DNA from: Parvularcula oceani
Lineage (GTDB): Bacteria; Pseudomonadota; Alphaproteobacteria; Caulobacterales; Parvularculaceae
DNA: 64,000 nucleotides
Direction: 5' to 3'
Assembly (NCBI RefSeq): GCF_000733125.1
Contig: NZ_JPHU01000013.1
Span: 35,865-99,864 of the forward strand
How positions within the stretch are numbered: position 1 is the stretch's first letter; every line of letters starts with the position of its first letter. The translations under genes and the position numbers were made by a program. This document shows, one piece after another, positions 40,299-48,822 of this stretch. The notes under the pieces were generated by a model that saw only the letters and a list, made by a program, of their open reading frames with translations, was not told the DNA's origin and did no database searches.

Positions 40299-41675
40299 TC
40301 AGAACCGCCCGGCAGGCCCCGGGAACACCACCGGCGTCTCCGAGCCGTCCTGCGCCACGGCGGAGACGCCGAAGAAGTAGTTGTCGATGACGAGGTTCTC
40401 GAAGGTGTATTCCGTCACGTCGCCGACGAAGCGGGAATGCGTCCATTGCGGCGCCGTCGTCTCGCGCCAGTGGACGCGGTAGCCCGCGAGGTTTTCGAGC
40501 GCCTCGCCCTCTCCGCCATGCTCCCAGGTGAGGGTGGCGGACGGCTCGACCGCGCCCGAGGCCTCGACATTGGCCGGGAAGGGCGGGGCGCCCGCCATGC
40601 CCCCTAGGCTGACGGCGTTGAGGGCGGTGAGCTTCGCCGCATAGTCCGGGTTCACCCCTTCGAGCGTATCGCCGTATTCTACGCCGTCCTCGGTGCGCAG
40701 GTCCTGGTGCTGGCGGACATAGTTCTCATGGGTCTCCATGATCCGCACGCCGGGAAAGCCCGCCTGGTTGAAGGGACGGTGATGGCCGCCGCGCCCGTAG
40801 CGGTCGAGGCGGTAGACCATCATCACGTCGAGATTGGTGAGGTACTGGTCGGCCATGCGGTCGATATAGCGGGCGAGATTGCGCGAGGGACTGTCGACCT
40901 CGCCGCCGGTGAAGCGGCGCAGGCGGGCCTCTTCCTCGGTCTCGACCGCGCGGGTGCCCTCCGAGAAGACGCGGGCGGTCGCATTGTCGATCACCCCGTC
41001 GACCCCGCCGATATTCGAGATCATGTCGTTGTTGAGGACGGCCTTGAGGTCCCAGCCCTCTTCCTGCGCGACCTCGGCGACGATCTTGCCGCCGAACAGG
41101 CCCTGCTCCTCGCCCGACAGCCCCGCATAGACGATGGTGCCGGGGAAGTCGTGCTGCGTCAGGACGCGCGCCGCCTCCAGCACGCCGGCCATGCCGGAGG
41201 CGTTGTCGTTCGCGCCGGGGCTGTCCGACGTGCCGTCGAGCGGGTCCGAGACGCGGCTGTCGATGTCGCCGGACATCATCACCATGCGGTTCGGGTCGAG
41301 CGTGCCGCGCTGGATCGCGATCACCGAGACGACCTCCGTCGGCTCGGGGATGCGGTCCTCGCCCGAGATCGTGTCCGAGATCATGCGGACCTCGAGGCAG
41401 CCGCCGCAATCCTCCGAGATGCGCTCGAACTCGCCTGCGATCCACCGCCGCGCCGCGCCGATGCCGCGCGTGTCGCTTTCGGTCTCGGACAGGGTGTGCC
41501 GCGTGCCGAAGCCGACCAGCGTCTCGATATCCGACATGATCCGGTCCGCCGAGACGGCATCGGCGACGTCGTAGAGCACCATGGCCTCCGATGGCGGCGC
41601 CTGGACGTCGCGGTCCTGCGCGGCGGCGGGCAGGGCGAGGGGGAGGAGGGCGGCGGAAAGAAGAAGCGTTCTCAT
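40299..41675 (-). CDS. Secreted M28-family metallopeptidase with C-terminal FnIII-like domain
   Basis: 458 aa with signal peptide (residues 1-20, LALPAAAQD). The M28 zinc-peptidase core shows GAND (D157), GEE (E189/E190) and NND (D217), plus a His in RGGHHRPF (about 281). The first ligand position, normally His in HxD, reads SGDIDS (D137 and D139), an Asp for His change. The last 90 residues (ATLTWEHGGEG to the end) resemble a fibronectin III fold. Likely an exported aminopeptidase. Start ATG 41675 is chosen for the signal peptide. It converges on the barrel gene with 4 bp between. Confidence 0.85.
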   Translation of the reverse strand: MRTLLLSAALLPLALPAAAQDRDVQAPPSEAMVLYDVADAVSADRIMSDIETLVGFGTRHTLSETESDTRGIGAARRWIAGEFERISEDCGGCLEVRMISDTISGEDRIPEPTEVVSVIAIQRGTLDPNRMVMMSGDIDSRVSDPLDGTSDSPGANDNASGMAGVLEAARVLTQHDFPGTIVYAGLSGEEQGLFGGKIVAEVAQEEGWDLKAVLNNDMISNIGGVDGVIDNATARVFSEGTRAVETEEEARLRRFTGGEVDSPSRNLARYIDRMADQYLTNLDVMMVYRLDRYGRGGHHRPFNQAGFPGVRIMETHENYVRQHQDLRTEDGVEYGDTLEGVNPDYAAKLTALNAVSLGGMAGAPPFPANVEASGAVEPSATLTWEHGGEGEALENLAGYRVHWRETTAPQWTHSRFVGDVTEYTFENLVIDNYFFGVSAVAQDGSETPVVFPGPAGRF

Positions 41676-41763
41676 GGCGCTAGCGTAGGGCGTCTTTTCC
41701 GCCCGCGCCAACCCGCGGGACAGCGGCCGGAGCGCTGCCGAAAGCCGTCGACCCGCCGCAGGT

Positions 41764-41778
41764 GTTCCTGTATTGTTC
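41764..41778. promoter_or_regulatory. Candidate SOS box upstream of the VOC gene
   Basis: GTTCCTGTATTGTTC matches the alphaproteobacterial LexA site GTTC-N7-GTTC exactly. It ends 25 bp before the start codon at 41804, where LexA binding would block transcription. The same pattern occurs at 46684 upstream of lexA in this window. About one chance match per 64 kb is expected for this base composition. Confidence 0.5.
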
Positions 41779-41803
41779 TTTTGCTGGGGAAGAGGAGGAG
41801 CAC

Positions 41804-42175
41804 ATGCTCGGTTATGTCACGGTCGGAACCAACGACCTGCAGAAGGCGGCTAGGTTCTACGACGCTCTCGCCGGAGAGCTCGGGGTGGGGCGGATGATGG
41901 AATTCGGGACCGGCATCGCCTGGGGAAAGCCCGGCGGGGGCGCGGGGATCGGGGCGATGGCGCCCCATGACGGCAAGCCCGCCACGGTCGGCAATGGCGT
42001 GATGCTGGCGCTCGAAGCCCGGGATAAGGACCAGGTCCAGCGCCTCTACGACCTCGCGCTCGAAAATGGCGGCACCGATGAGGGCGCGCCCGGACCGCGC
42101 GGCGATGACGGCTTCTATGCCGCCTATTTCCGCGATCCCGACGGCAATAAGCTCAACGCCTTCACCATGGGCTGA
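41804..42175 (+). CDS. VOC-superfamily protein (glyoxalase/bleomycin-resistance fold)
   Basis: 123-aa single-module VOC protein: MLGYVTVGTNDLQKAARFYDAL at the start and YAAYFRDPDGNKLNAF at the end are typical of the metal-binding half-fold. Members include glyoxalases, fosfomycin- and bleomycin-binding proteins and uncharacterised small enzymes; the function cannot be chosen here. AGAGGAGGAG lies immediately upstream of ATG 41804. A GTTC-N7-GTTC element at 41764-41778 suggests LexA control. Confidence 0.88.
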   Translation: MLGYVTVGTNDLQKAARFYDALAGELGVGRMMEFGTGIAWGKPGGGAGIGAMAPHDGKPATVGNGVMLALEARDKDQVQRLYDLALENGGTDEGAPGPRGDDGFYAAYFRDPDGNKLNAFTMG

Positions 42176-42274
42176 AAGCGGCATCGGCCGGGAGCCCCCC
42201 CCCGCGCCGATCCGTCTCAGGAACATCGGCAGGTGCAGCCGTGTTGCCCGGGTCCCGTCATTCGGAGAAGACCC

Positions 42275-42832
42275 ATGCGAAACGCGCTGATCATCGCGGG
42301 CACCTCGCTGTGCCTCGCCCTGCCTGCCGCCGCGCAGGACATGCCGAACGCCTATGCCGATGACGCCGCCGCAAGCGCGGTGCCGCTGGAAGAGGGCGTT
42401 CGCGGAACCTCCAGCGAGGCGCTGCAGGACACGCTCTACGAGCTGATCGCCCTCAAGCACATGACGCACCAGTCGCATTGGAACGTCACGGGACCGCTCT
42501 TCTATTCGCTCCACGACCTTCTGGGCGAGGCCTATACGGGGCTTGGCGGCTATATCGACCAGGTCGCCGAGCGCAAACGCGCCCTCGGCGCGCCGGCCGA
42601 TGGCCGCCCCGCCGCCGTGGCGCAGAACGCGGCGCTGCCGGGCTTTCCCGAAGGCCTGCTGGCCGATGACGAGGTGCTGGACCTCCTCCTGACGCGCTAC
42701 GAGACGGTGTCGGAGCGCCTCCAGCAGCGGATCGGGGAGACGAGCGATGACCCGGTCACCCAGGACCTCCTGATCGACGTCGCGCGCACGATCGAGAAGG
42801 ATCTCTGGATGATCCGCAGCTTCCAGCTCTGA
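42275..42832 (+). CDS. Exported Dps-like ferritin
   Basis: 185 aa. A signal peptide (residues 1-21, LCLALPAAAQD) precedes a Dps fold. Dps proteins are 12-mers that oxidise and store iron and, in the cytoplasm, protect DNA. Ferroxidase residues visible are H68 and H80 (HWNVTGPLFYSLH), D95 and E99 (YIDQVAER); the acidic residue normally four after the second His is G84, with D81 and E85 nearby. Export means that it cannot act on DNA and suggests a periplasmic iron or peroxide sink. CGGAGAAG precedes ATG 42275. The second Dps of this window (45402-45848) has no signal peptide. Confidence 0.88.
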   Translation: MRNALIIAGTSLCLALPAAAQDMPNAYADDAAASAVPLEEGVRGTSSEALQDTLYELIALKHMTHQSHWNVTGPLFYSLHDLLGEAYTGLGGYIDQVAERKRALGAPADGRPAAVAQNAALPGFPEGLLADDEVLDLLLTRYETVSERLQQRIGETSDDPVTQDLLIDVARTIEKDLWMIRSFQL

Positions 42833-42837
42833 GCCTT

Positions 42838-44007
42838 CTACTGGGCGGCCAGGCTCGCCTGGTCCTGCCCGCTCTGCGGCGTCGAGCCGATATGGATGGT
42901 CTGCGTCGGGAAGGCGAACTCGATATCCTCGCGCTCGAACAGCGAATGGATGTCGAGGAAGATCGACTGCTGGTAGTCCATATATTCGTTATAGTCGCGC
43001 GAGAGCACGTAGAAGACGAGCTCGAAGACAATCGAGAAATCGGCGAAGGCCGCGAGGTGGCAGCGGTCGAAGCGCACCCCTTCGGTGTTCTCCACGATCT
43101 GCCGGATCTGGCCTGGCAGCGTTTTCAGTTTCTCGTGCGGCGTCGAATAGAGGACGCCGACCCGGGTGACGATCCGGCGCTCGGCCATGCGGCGGTAATT
43201 GTTGATTTCGTTGTCTAGGAGCTTGGAGTTGTTCACCGTCAGCTGCTGGCCCGACAGGGTGCGGATGCGGGTCGATTTGAGGCCCACCTTCTCGACCGAG
43301 CCCATCTTGTCGCCGAAGATGATGAAGTCGCCGCGCACGAAGGGCTTGTCGAGAATGATCGACAGCCCCGCGAAGAGGTCCTCGAACAGGCTCTGCGCGG
43401 CGAGACCGATGGCGATGCCGCCGACGCCGAGGCCGGCGATGAGGCCGGTGACGTCCATGCCGAGATTGTCGAGGATGACGACGATGGCGATGGCGAAGAT
43501 CACGACATTGGCGAAGACGACGATCAGCGCCATCGCATTGGCGAGAGTCGATTCGTCGCCGCTATGCTTTTCCGACACCCGCGCGAGCAGCGCCTTGACC
43601 ACCACCCGCGCCCAGAAGGCGATCTGGAAGGTGAAGAAGATCATGAAGGCGGTCTGGAGGCCTTCGCTCAGCCACTCCGTCAGCACGACGAAGAAGGGCG
43701 TGACGAGAATCACCGAGACGAGCAGCAGGAAGGCGCTGTTCGTGGCGCGAACCACGTCGGCGACGATGTTGCGGAAGGCGGTGGCGGGCTTGTTCCGGTC
43801 GCTGATGACGCGGCAGAGCGCGGCCCTGGCGAGGCGGAGGAGGAGGAAGACGCCGGCGATGATGCCGAGCGCCAGCGCCCATTCCACGCCATTGTCGCGC
43901 AGCCAGGCGGCGAACCCGCCCGCCGTCGCGCCCAGATCACGAACAGCTTCCCCGGCGCCTTCTAGCACCTCTGCCGGTTGCGCTTCTTCCACGTCCCTGC
44001 TCCTCAT
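42838..44007 (-). CDS. MscS-family mechanosensitive channel
   Basis: 389 aa with about four hydrophobic segments before residue 200. The pore-lining helix is recognisable in LIAGLGVGGIAIGLAAQSLFEDLFAGL, followed by the beta domain (KPFVRGDFIIFGDKMGSVEKVGLKSTRIRTLSGQ) and the cytoplasmic cage. It releases small solutes under hypo-osmotic shock. It is larger than E. coli MscS (286 aa) because of extra N-terminal helices. It converges on the exported Dps gene with 5 bp between. A channel beside a trehalose island fits osmotic adaptation, but the two are 12 kb apart. Confidence 0.93.
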   Translation of the reverse strand: MRSRDVEEAQPAEVLEGAGEAVRDLGATAGGFAAWLRDNGVEWALALGIIAGVFLLLRLARAALCRVISDRNKPATAFRNIVADVVRATNSAFLLLVSVILVTPFFVVLTEWLSEGLQTAFMIFFTFQIAFWARVVVKALLARVSEKHSGDESTLANAMALIVVFANVVIFAIAIVVILDNLGMDVTGLIAGLGVGGIAIGLAAQSLFEDLFAGLSIILDKPFVRGDFIIFGDKMGSVEKVGLKSTRIRTLSGQQLTVNNSKLLDNEINNYRRMAERRIVTRVGVLYSTPHEKLKTLPGQIRQIVENTEGVRFDRCHLAAFADFSIVFELVFYVLSRDYNEYMDYQQSIFLDIHSLFEREDIEFAFPTQTIHIGSTPQSGQDQASLAAQ

Positions 44008-44099
44008 GCTCCGATCGGCCGCTTAGCCGAACTTTCCGGCCTCGCCATCTTGCACCGCAGCAAAACATGGCGAGACTGCGCGTGCCAGACGAGGATGCG

Positions 44100-45305
44100 A
44101 TGACCGACCTGACCCTCTCCGACCTTCTGAACCGCGTCACGCCGTCGCCGACGCTCGCCGTCACCCAGAAGGCGCGCGAATTGCGGGCCGAGGGCCGAGA
44201 CGTCAAGGCGCTCGCCGCCGGCGAGCCCGACTTCGACACGCCCGAACACGTCAAGGAGGCCGCGATCAAGGCCATCCGCGACGGCAAGACCGGCTATACG
44301 GCCGTGGACGGCATTCCCGAGCTCAAGCAGGCCGTCGCCGACAAGTTCGAGCGCGACAACGGCCTGACCTATGATCCGGGAACCGAGATCGCGGTGACGC
44401 CCGGCGGCAAGTACATGATCTTCGCGACCATGCTCGCCACCCTGAACCCCGGCGACGAGGTGGTGATCCCCGCGCCCTACTGGGTCAGCTATCCGGACAT
44501 GGTGAAGATCGCGGGCGGCGTCCCGGTCATCGTCGAGACGCGCGAGGAGGACGGCTATGTCCTGACCCCCGAGGCGCTGGAACGGCATATCACGCCGCGC
44601 ACGCGCTGGGTGATCCTGAACTCGCCCTCCAACCCGACCGGCGTCGTCTACGGCCCGGAGGCGACGCGGGCGCTGGCCGATGTCCTGTTGCGCCACCCGC
44701 AGGTCTGGGCGCTGTCCGACGACATCTACGAGCACGTCATCTATGACGCGACCTTCTGCACGCTGGCGAGCGTCGAGCCCGAGCTGAAGGACCGCACCCT
44801 GACCATGAACGGGGCGTCCAAGGCCTATGCGATGACGGGCTGGCGCATCGGCTATGGCGGGGGGCCGAAGCCGCTGATGGCGGCGATCCGCAAGGTCCTC
44901 AGCCAGTCGACCTCCAATCCCTGCTCGATCAGCCAATGGGCGACGCTCGCCGCGCTCGAGGGCGATCACGGCTTCCTCGGCGAGCGCAACACCGCCTTCC
45001 GCGACCGGCGGGACCGGGTGCACGCGGCGCTGAACGAGGCGCCGGGCATTTCCTGCCTGCTGCCGCAGGGCGCGTTCTACCTCTATCCCTCCTGCGCGGG
45101 CGTGATCGGCAAGAGCTTCCTGAGCCGCAAGATCGAGAGCGATCTCGACTTCGCCGAAGCGCTTCTGGAGCAGGAGGCCGTGGCCGTCGTGCCGGGCACC
45201 GCCTTCGGCGCGGCTCCGGCCTTCCGCGTCTCCTACGCGACGGATATGGAAACGCTCGAAGAGGCCTGCCGCCGCATCAAGCGCTTCTGCGAGAGCCTGA
45301 ATTGA
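44100..45305 (+). CDS. aspC: Class I PLP-dependent aminotransferase (aspartate aminotransferase type)
   Basis: 401 aa, AspC/AatA-like of the 1-beta subgroup. Visible residues include AAGEPDFDTPEHV, PAPYWVSYPDM, NSPSNPTGVV, the Asp/Tyr pair of LSDDIYEHVIYD, the PLP lysine in NGASKAYAMTGWRIGY, and the C-terminal Arg in FRVSYATD. It probably interconverts aspartate and oxaloacetate; aromatic or prephenate specificity is possible in this subgroup. ATG 44100 follows GACGAGG. It is monocistronic, ending in a nested palindrome. Confidence 0.92.
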   Translation: MTDLTLSDLLNRVTPSPTLAVTQKARELRAEGRDVKALAAGEPDFDTPEHVKEAAIKAIRDGKTGYTAVDGIPELKQAVADKFERDNGLTYDPGTEIAVTPGGKYMIFATMLATLNPGDEVVIPAPYWVSYPDMVKIAGGVPVIVETREEDGYVLTPEALERHITPRTRWVILNSPSNPTGVVYGPEATRALADVLLRHPQVWALSDDIYEHVIYDATFCTLASVEPELKDRTLTMNGASKAYAMTGWRIGYGGGPKPLMAAIRKVLSQSTSNPCSISQWATLAALEGDHGFLGERNTAFRDRRDRVHAALNEAPGISCLLPQGAFYLYPSCAGVIGKSFLSRKIESDLDFAEALLEQEAVAVVPGTAFGAAPAFRVSYATDMETLEEACRRIKRFCESLN

Positions 45306-45306
45306 G

Positions 45307-45345
45307 AGTGGTTCATCGATAGCGTCGATGAAGGGCATCACCACT
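45307..45345. repeat. Nested palindrome downstream of aspC
   Basis: An outer pair AGTGGT (45307-45312) and ACCACT (45340-45345) encloses a perfect hairpin CATCGA (45314-45319)/TCGATG (45325-45330). It starts directly after the aspC stop codon and ends just before the dps promoter. It may be an aspC terminator or an operator for dps. Confidence 0.5.
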
Positions 45346-45352
45346 ATCAATT

Positions 45353-45380
45353 TTGTCAATAGAGCCAGGCTTCCTATCTA
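45353..45380 (+). promoter_or_regulatory. Promoter of dps
   Basis: TTGTCA (45353-45358), a 16-bp spacer and TATCTA (45375-45380) precede the start codon at 45402, with AAGGAGG between. The block CAGGCTTCCTATCT is shared with the promoter at 2562-2589. Confidence 0.6.
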
Positions 45381-45401
45381 TAGGCGAAGAAGGAGGTTTC
45401 C

Positions 45402-45848
45402 ATGACGAACCGCAACACGCAGGTCGCCCAGTCGCTCAAGAGCGTGCTCGGCGACACCTATGCGCTCTACCTCAAGACCCACGGCTTCCACTGGAACGTG
45501 ACGGGGCCGCAATTCCACGCGCTGCACACCCTCTTCGAGGAGCAGTACACCCAGATGTGGGAGGCGCTCGACGACATCGCGGAGCGCGTCCGGACCCTCG
45601 GCGACACGGCGCCGGGTTCGGGCAGGGCGCTCGCCGCCCTCTCCGAGATCGACGAGGCGGGCGACGAGGTGCCGGAGGCGAAGGAGATGCTCCGCATCCT
45701 CGCCGCCGATCACGAAACCTGGGTGCGCCGGGCCGGCGAGGCGCTGGAAGTGGCGCGCGAGGCGGGCGATGACGGCACGGAGGACCTGCTCGTGCCGATG
45801 ATCGCCTCGCACGAGAAATCGGCCTGGATGCTGCGCAGCAGCATGTAA
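45402..45848 (+). CDS. dps: Dps-family DNA-binding ferritin
   Basis: 148-aa cytoplasmic Dps. All intersubunit ferroxidase residues are present: H30, H42 (FHWNVTGPQFHALH), E46, D57 and E61 (ALDDIAER). It should oxidise Fe(II) with peroxide, store iron and protect DNA. It lacks a long lysine-rich N-terminal tail, so DNA binding may be weak. A strong AAGGAGG precedes ATG 45402, and the gene has its own promoter and a strong terminator, so it is monocistronic. It is a paralogue of the exported Dps at 42275-42832. Confidence 0.95.
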   Translation: MTNRNTQVAQSLKSVLGDTYALYLKTHGFHWNVTGPQFHALHTLFEEQYTQMWEALDDIAERVRTLGDTAPGSGRALAALSEIDEAGDEVPEAKEMLRILAADHETWVRRAGEALEVAREAGDDGTEDLLVPMIASHEKSAWMLRSSM

Positions 45849-45877
45849 GGCTTTCCCGCTAAGCCCGAACGAAGAAA

Positions 45878-45904
45878 GGCCCGGCGCATCGCGCCGGGCC
45901 TTTT
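45878..45904. terminator. Bidirectional terminator between dps and lexA
   Basis: Perfect 10-bp stem GGCCCGGCGC/GCGCCGGGCC with an ATC loop, followed by TTTT on the plus strand and, on the minus strand, by TTTCTTC. It serves dps and the convergent lexA. Confidence 0.88.
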
Positions 45905-45929
45905 CACATGCCGGCGGGGAGGAGGCGGC

Positions 45930-46634
45930 TCAATATTCGCGGATCAGGCCGGTCAGGCGGCCCTGCACCTTGATCTGGTTGGGGCCGAAAATACGGGTTT
46001 CATAGGCCGGGTTCGCCGCCTCGAGCGCGATCGAGCCGCCGCGCTTGCGGATGCGCTTGAGCGTGGCTTCCTCGTCTTCCACCAGCGCGACCACGATATC
46101 GCCGTTCGGCGCGTCGTCGCAGCGCTGGATGATGACGGTGTCGCCGTCATGGATGCCCGCCTCGATCATCGAATCGCCCTGCACTTCGAGCGCGAAATGC
46201 TCTCCGCCGCGCAGCATCGAAAGGGGCACGGCGATCCGGTCCTGCTCGTGCTGGATCGCGCTGATCGGGGTGCCCGCGGCGATGCGGCCGAGAACCGCGA
46301 CCTCTTCGGTGCCGGGCGCGAGAGCGGGCGCGGGCGCGGGGCGGGAGCCCTCGATGACCGAGGGGCGGAAGCCGGCGCCCGGTCCCGTCGCGACCGCGCG
46401 GGCCGTGCCCGGCGCGGCCGTGTCGGGCAGGCGCAGCACTTCGAGCGCGCGCGCCTTGTGCGGCAGGCGGCGCAGGAAGCCGCGCTCCTCGAGCGCGGTG
46501 ATGAGGCGGTGGATGCCGGATTTCGACTTGAGGTCCAGCGCCGCCTTCATCTCCTCGAAGGAGGGCGAAACCCCCGTATCGGTGAGCCGCTCGTGAATGA
46601 ACATGAGCAAGGCGTGCTGCTTCGCCGTGAGCAT
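45930..46634 (-). CDS. lexA: LexA repressor
   Basis: 234-aa SOS repressor/autoprotease. The N-terminal winged helix ([17 protein letters not shown], and [19 protein letters not shown] for recognition) binds GTTC-N7-GTTC sites in alphaproteobacteria. The self-cleavage site is A120-G121 (GRIAAGTPI), with catalytic S155 (GDSM) and K193 (ATLKRI). A disordered Ala/Pro linker (about 72-112) separates the halves. ATG 46634 aligns with the conserved LexA start; the open frame further up reads into the leader. A GTTC-N7-GTTC site lies 50 bp upstream, so autoregulation is expected. Confidence 0.97.
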   Translation of the reverse strand: MLTAKQHALLMFIHERLTDTGVSPSFEEMKAALDLKSKSGIHRLITALEERGFLRRLPHKARALEVLRLPDTAAPGTARAVATGPGAGFRPSVIEGSRPAPAPALAPGTEEVAVLGRIAAGTPISAIQHEQDRIAVPLSMLRGGEHFALEVQGDSMIEAGIHDGDTVIIQRCDDAPNGDIVVALVEDEEATLKRIRKRGGSIALEAANPAYETRIFGPNQIKVQGRLTGLIREY

Positions 46635-46683
46635 GGGGACCCCTTTCGCGCGCGCCGGCGCCGACCGTGAACAAACGGTGATC

Positions 46684-46698
46684 GTTCTAGGGTTGTTC
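46684..46698. promoter_or_regulatory. SOS box of lexA
   Basis: GTTCTAGGGTTGTTC fits GTTC-N7-GTTC exactly and lies 50-64 bp upstream of the lexA start codon. Confidence 0.8.
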
Positions 46699-46867
46699 CG
46701 GGGGCCGGTCAACTCCCTCCGCGCGAGGAGGCCGAGGCCCGGGAGCGCGGGGAGGGCAGCCCGGTCCGGCCCGATGCCGCAGGTGGCGAAGCGGGGTTTA
46801 GCGCTAACATCGAACGCGGTAGGACCCTTCCTCGATGCCGAGACGGCACACCAGGGAGGTTCCGACC

Positions 46868-48016
46868 ATGCAACGTTTCGCACTACTTCTGGGCGCAAGC
46901 CTGATCGCCACGGCCTGCGCGGCGGAGGTCGAGCCCGCAGCCGAGCCGGAGGACCCGGCCGAGACGGTGGCGGTGGAGCAGCCGGCCGAGGCCGTCGCGC
47001 AGGCCGAGGAGGCCGAAGAGGCCGGCTCGCCCTTCCTGAACGCGCCGCTGGTCACCGAGATCTACACGGCCGACCCTTCCGCCCATGTCTGGGATGATGG
47101 CCGCATCTACATCTATCCGAGCCACGACATCGATGCGGGCATTCCCGACGACGATCTAGGCACCCAATACGCCATGCGCGACTATCGCGTGCTGTCCATG
47201 GACGAGCCGGGCGGCGAGGTGACCGTCCACGATGTCGCCCTTTCGGTCGACGACGTGCCGTGGGCTGCGCAGCAGATGTGGGCGCCGGATGCCGCCGAGA
47301 AGGACGGCACCTACTATCTCTATTTCCCCGCCAAGGACGAGAACGGCGTCTTCTATATCGGCGCGGCAGCCTCCGACAGCCCGACCGGCCCGTTCGAGGC
47401 CGAGCCCGAGCCGATCGAGGGCAGCTTCTCGATGGACCCTTCGGTCTTCGAGGACGAGGACGGCGAGTACTACATGTATTTCGGCGGCATCTGGGGCGGC
47501 CAGCTCCAGCGCTGGGCCACGGGCGAATACAATGACGACCCCGACCTCGTCGCCGACCTCGGCGATGATTCCGCCCCGGCGCTGATGCCGAAGATCGCCC
47601 GCATGTCGGACGACATGGTCAGCTTCGCCGAAGAGCCGCGCGACGTGATGATCGTGGACGAGAACGGCGATCCGATCCTGACCGGCGACCATGAGCGCCG
47701 CTTCTTCGAGGCGGCCTGGGTCAACAAGATCGAGGACACCTATTATCTGAGCTATTCGACCGGCGACACGCATTACATCGTCTATGCGACGGCGGATAAC
47801 CCCTATGGCCCCTTCACCTATCAGGGCCGCATCCTCGAGCCCGTGCAGGGCTGGACCAATCACCACTCGATCTTCGAATATGAAGGCGACTGGTATCTCG
47901 CCTATCACGACACCGAGCTGTCGGGGCAGAACCACCTGCGCAACGTCAAGATGACGCCGATCCGCCTGACCGAGGACGGGCTGTTCGAAACGGTGGACGT
48001 CTATACGGGCGACTGA
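46868..48016 (+). CDS. GH43-like lipoprotein glycosidase
   Basis: 382 aa. The lipobox is at residues about 14-18 (IATAC), so the protein is lipid-anchored; an Ala/Glu/Pro-rich linker (to about 55) carries it away from the membrane. The remainder is a five-bladed propeller of glycoside hydrolase family 43: catalytic base in [20 protein letters not shown], a pKa-modulating Asp in [20 protein letters not shown] and the acid Glu in [23 protein letters not shown]43 enzymes cut arabinose- or xylose-containing glycans. The protein is strongly acidic. It diverges from lexA and converges on trpC. Confidence 0.88.
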   Translation: MQRFALLLGASLIATACAAEVEPAAEPEDPAETVAVEQPAEAVAQAEEAEEAGSPFLNAPLVTEIYTADPSAHVWDDGRIYIYPSHDIDAGIPDDDLGTQYAMRDYRVLSMDEPGGEVTVHDVALSVDDVPWAAQQMWAPDAAEKDGTYYLYFPAKDENGVFYIGAAASDSPTGPFEAEPEPIEGSFSMDPSVFEDEDGEYYMYFGGIWGGQLQRWATGEYNDDPDLVADLGDDSAPALMPKIARMSDDMVSFAEEPRDVMIVDENGDPILTGDHERRFFEAAWVNKIEDTYYLSYSTGDTHYIVYATADNPYGPFTYQGRILEPVQGWTNHHSIFEYEGDWYLAYHDTELSGQNHLRNVKMTPIRLTEDGLFETVDVYTGD

Positions 48017-48039
48017 CCGGAAGCCGCGGCGCGGGCCCC

Positions 48040-48822
48040 TCAGCCTTCGAGCAGGGCCCGCGTCGCCGCCGCGACGTCCGCCTGCCGCATCAGGCTCTCG
48101 CCGACGAGGAAGCGGCGGATGTTCGAGCGGGAAAGGCGGGCAAGGTCGCTCTGCCCGGCGATCCCGCTCTCGGCCACGATGGGCCGCATGCCCGCCAGCC
48201 TCGCGAGCCTTTCGCTCGTGCCGAGATCGGTCTCGAAGGTCCGCAGGTCGCGATTGTTCACGCCGAGAAGGCCGCCCGGCAGGCGCAGCGCCCGCTCGAG
48301 CTCCTCCTCGTCATGGACCTCGATCAGCACGTCGAGCTTTTGCGTCCGCGCCGCGTCATAGAGCTCTCCGGCCTGCGCATCCGACAGGCAGGCCATGATG
48401 AGAAGGACGGCGTCGGCGTGCCAGGCCCGCGCCTCGACCATCTGATAGGGATCGATCATGAAATCCTTGCGCAAAGCGGGCAGGGCGCAGGCCTCGCGCG
48501 CCGTGCGCAGGAAATCGGGATGGCCCCGGAAGCTCGGCTCGTCGGTCAGCACCGAGAGGCAGGCCGCGCCGCCCGCCTCATAGGCCCTCGCAAGCGCGGG
48601 CGGATCGAAGTCCTCGCGGATGAGGCCCTTGGAAGGGCTCGCCTTCTTCACCTCGGCGATGAGGGCGAAGCCGCCCTCGGCCGCGCGGTCCAGCGCAGCG
48701 GCGAAGCCGCGCACCGGAGGCGCCGTGCGCGCTTCGCGCAAGAGGCTGTCCTCGGGCCGCTCGCGCTTCGCCCTTGCGACCTCGCCCCGCTTGTAGGTGA
48801 CGATATCGTCGAGAATGCTCAT
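48040..48822 (-). CDS. trpC: Indole-3-glycerol phosphate synthase
   Basis: 260-aa TIM-barrel enzyme of tryptophan synthesis. Typical segments are [62 protein letters not shown] and VAESGI. It is not fused to TrpF. It overlaps trpD by 4 bases and is the last gene of trpG-trpD-trpC. Confidence 0.97.
   Translation of the reverse strand: MSILDDIVTYKRGEVARAKRERPEDSLLREARTAPPVRGFAAALDRAAEGGFALIAEVKKASPSKGLIREDFDPPALARAYEAGGAACLSVLTDEPSFRGHPDFLRTAREACALPALRKDFMIDPYQMVEARAWHADAVLLIMACLSDAQAGELYDAARTQKLDVLIEVHDEEELERALRLPGGLLGVNNRDLRTFETDLGTSERLARLAGMRPIVAESGIAGQSDLARLSRSNIRRFLVGESLMRQADVAAATRALLEG

Noticed and set aside
45307..45401. OxyR site before dps
   Set aside because: ATAG and CTAT elements are present but spaced by 11 bases rather than the canonical 7.
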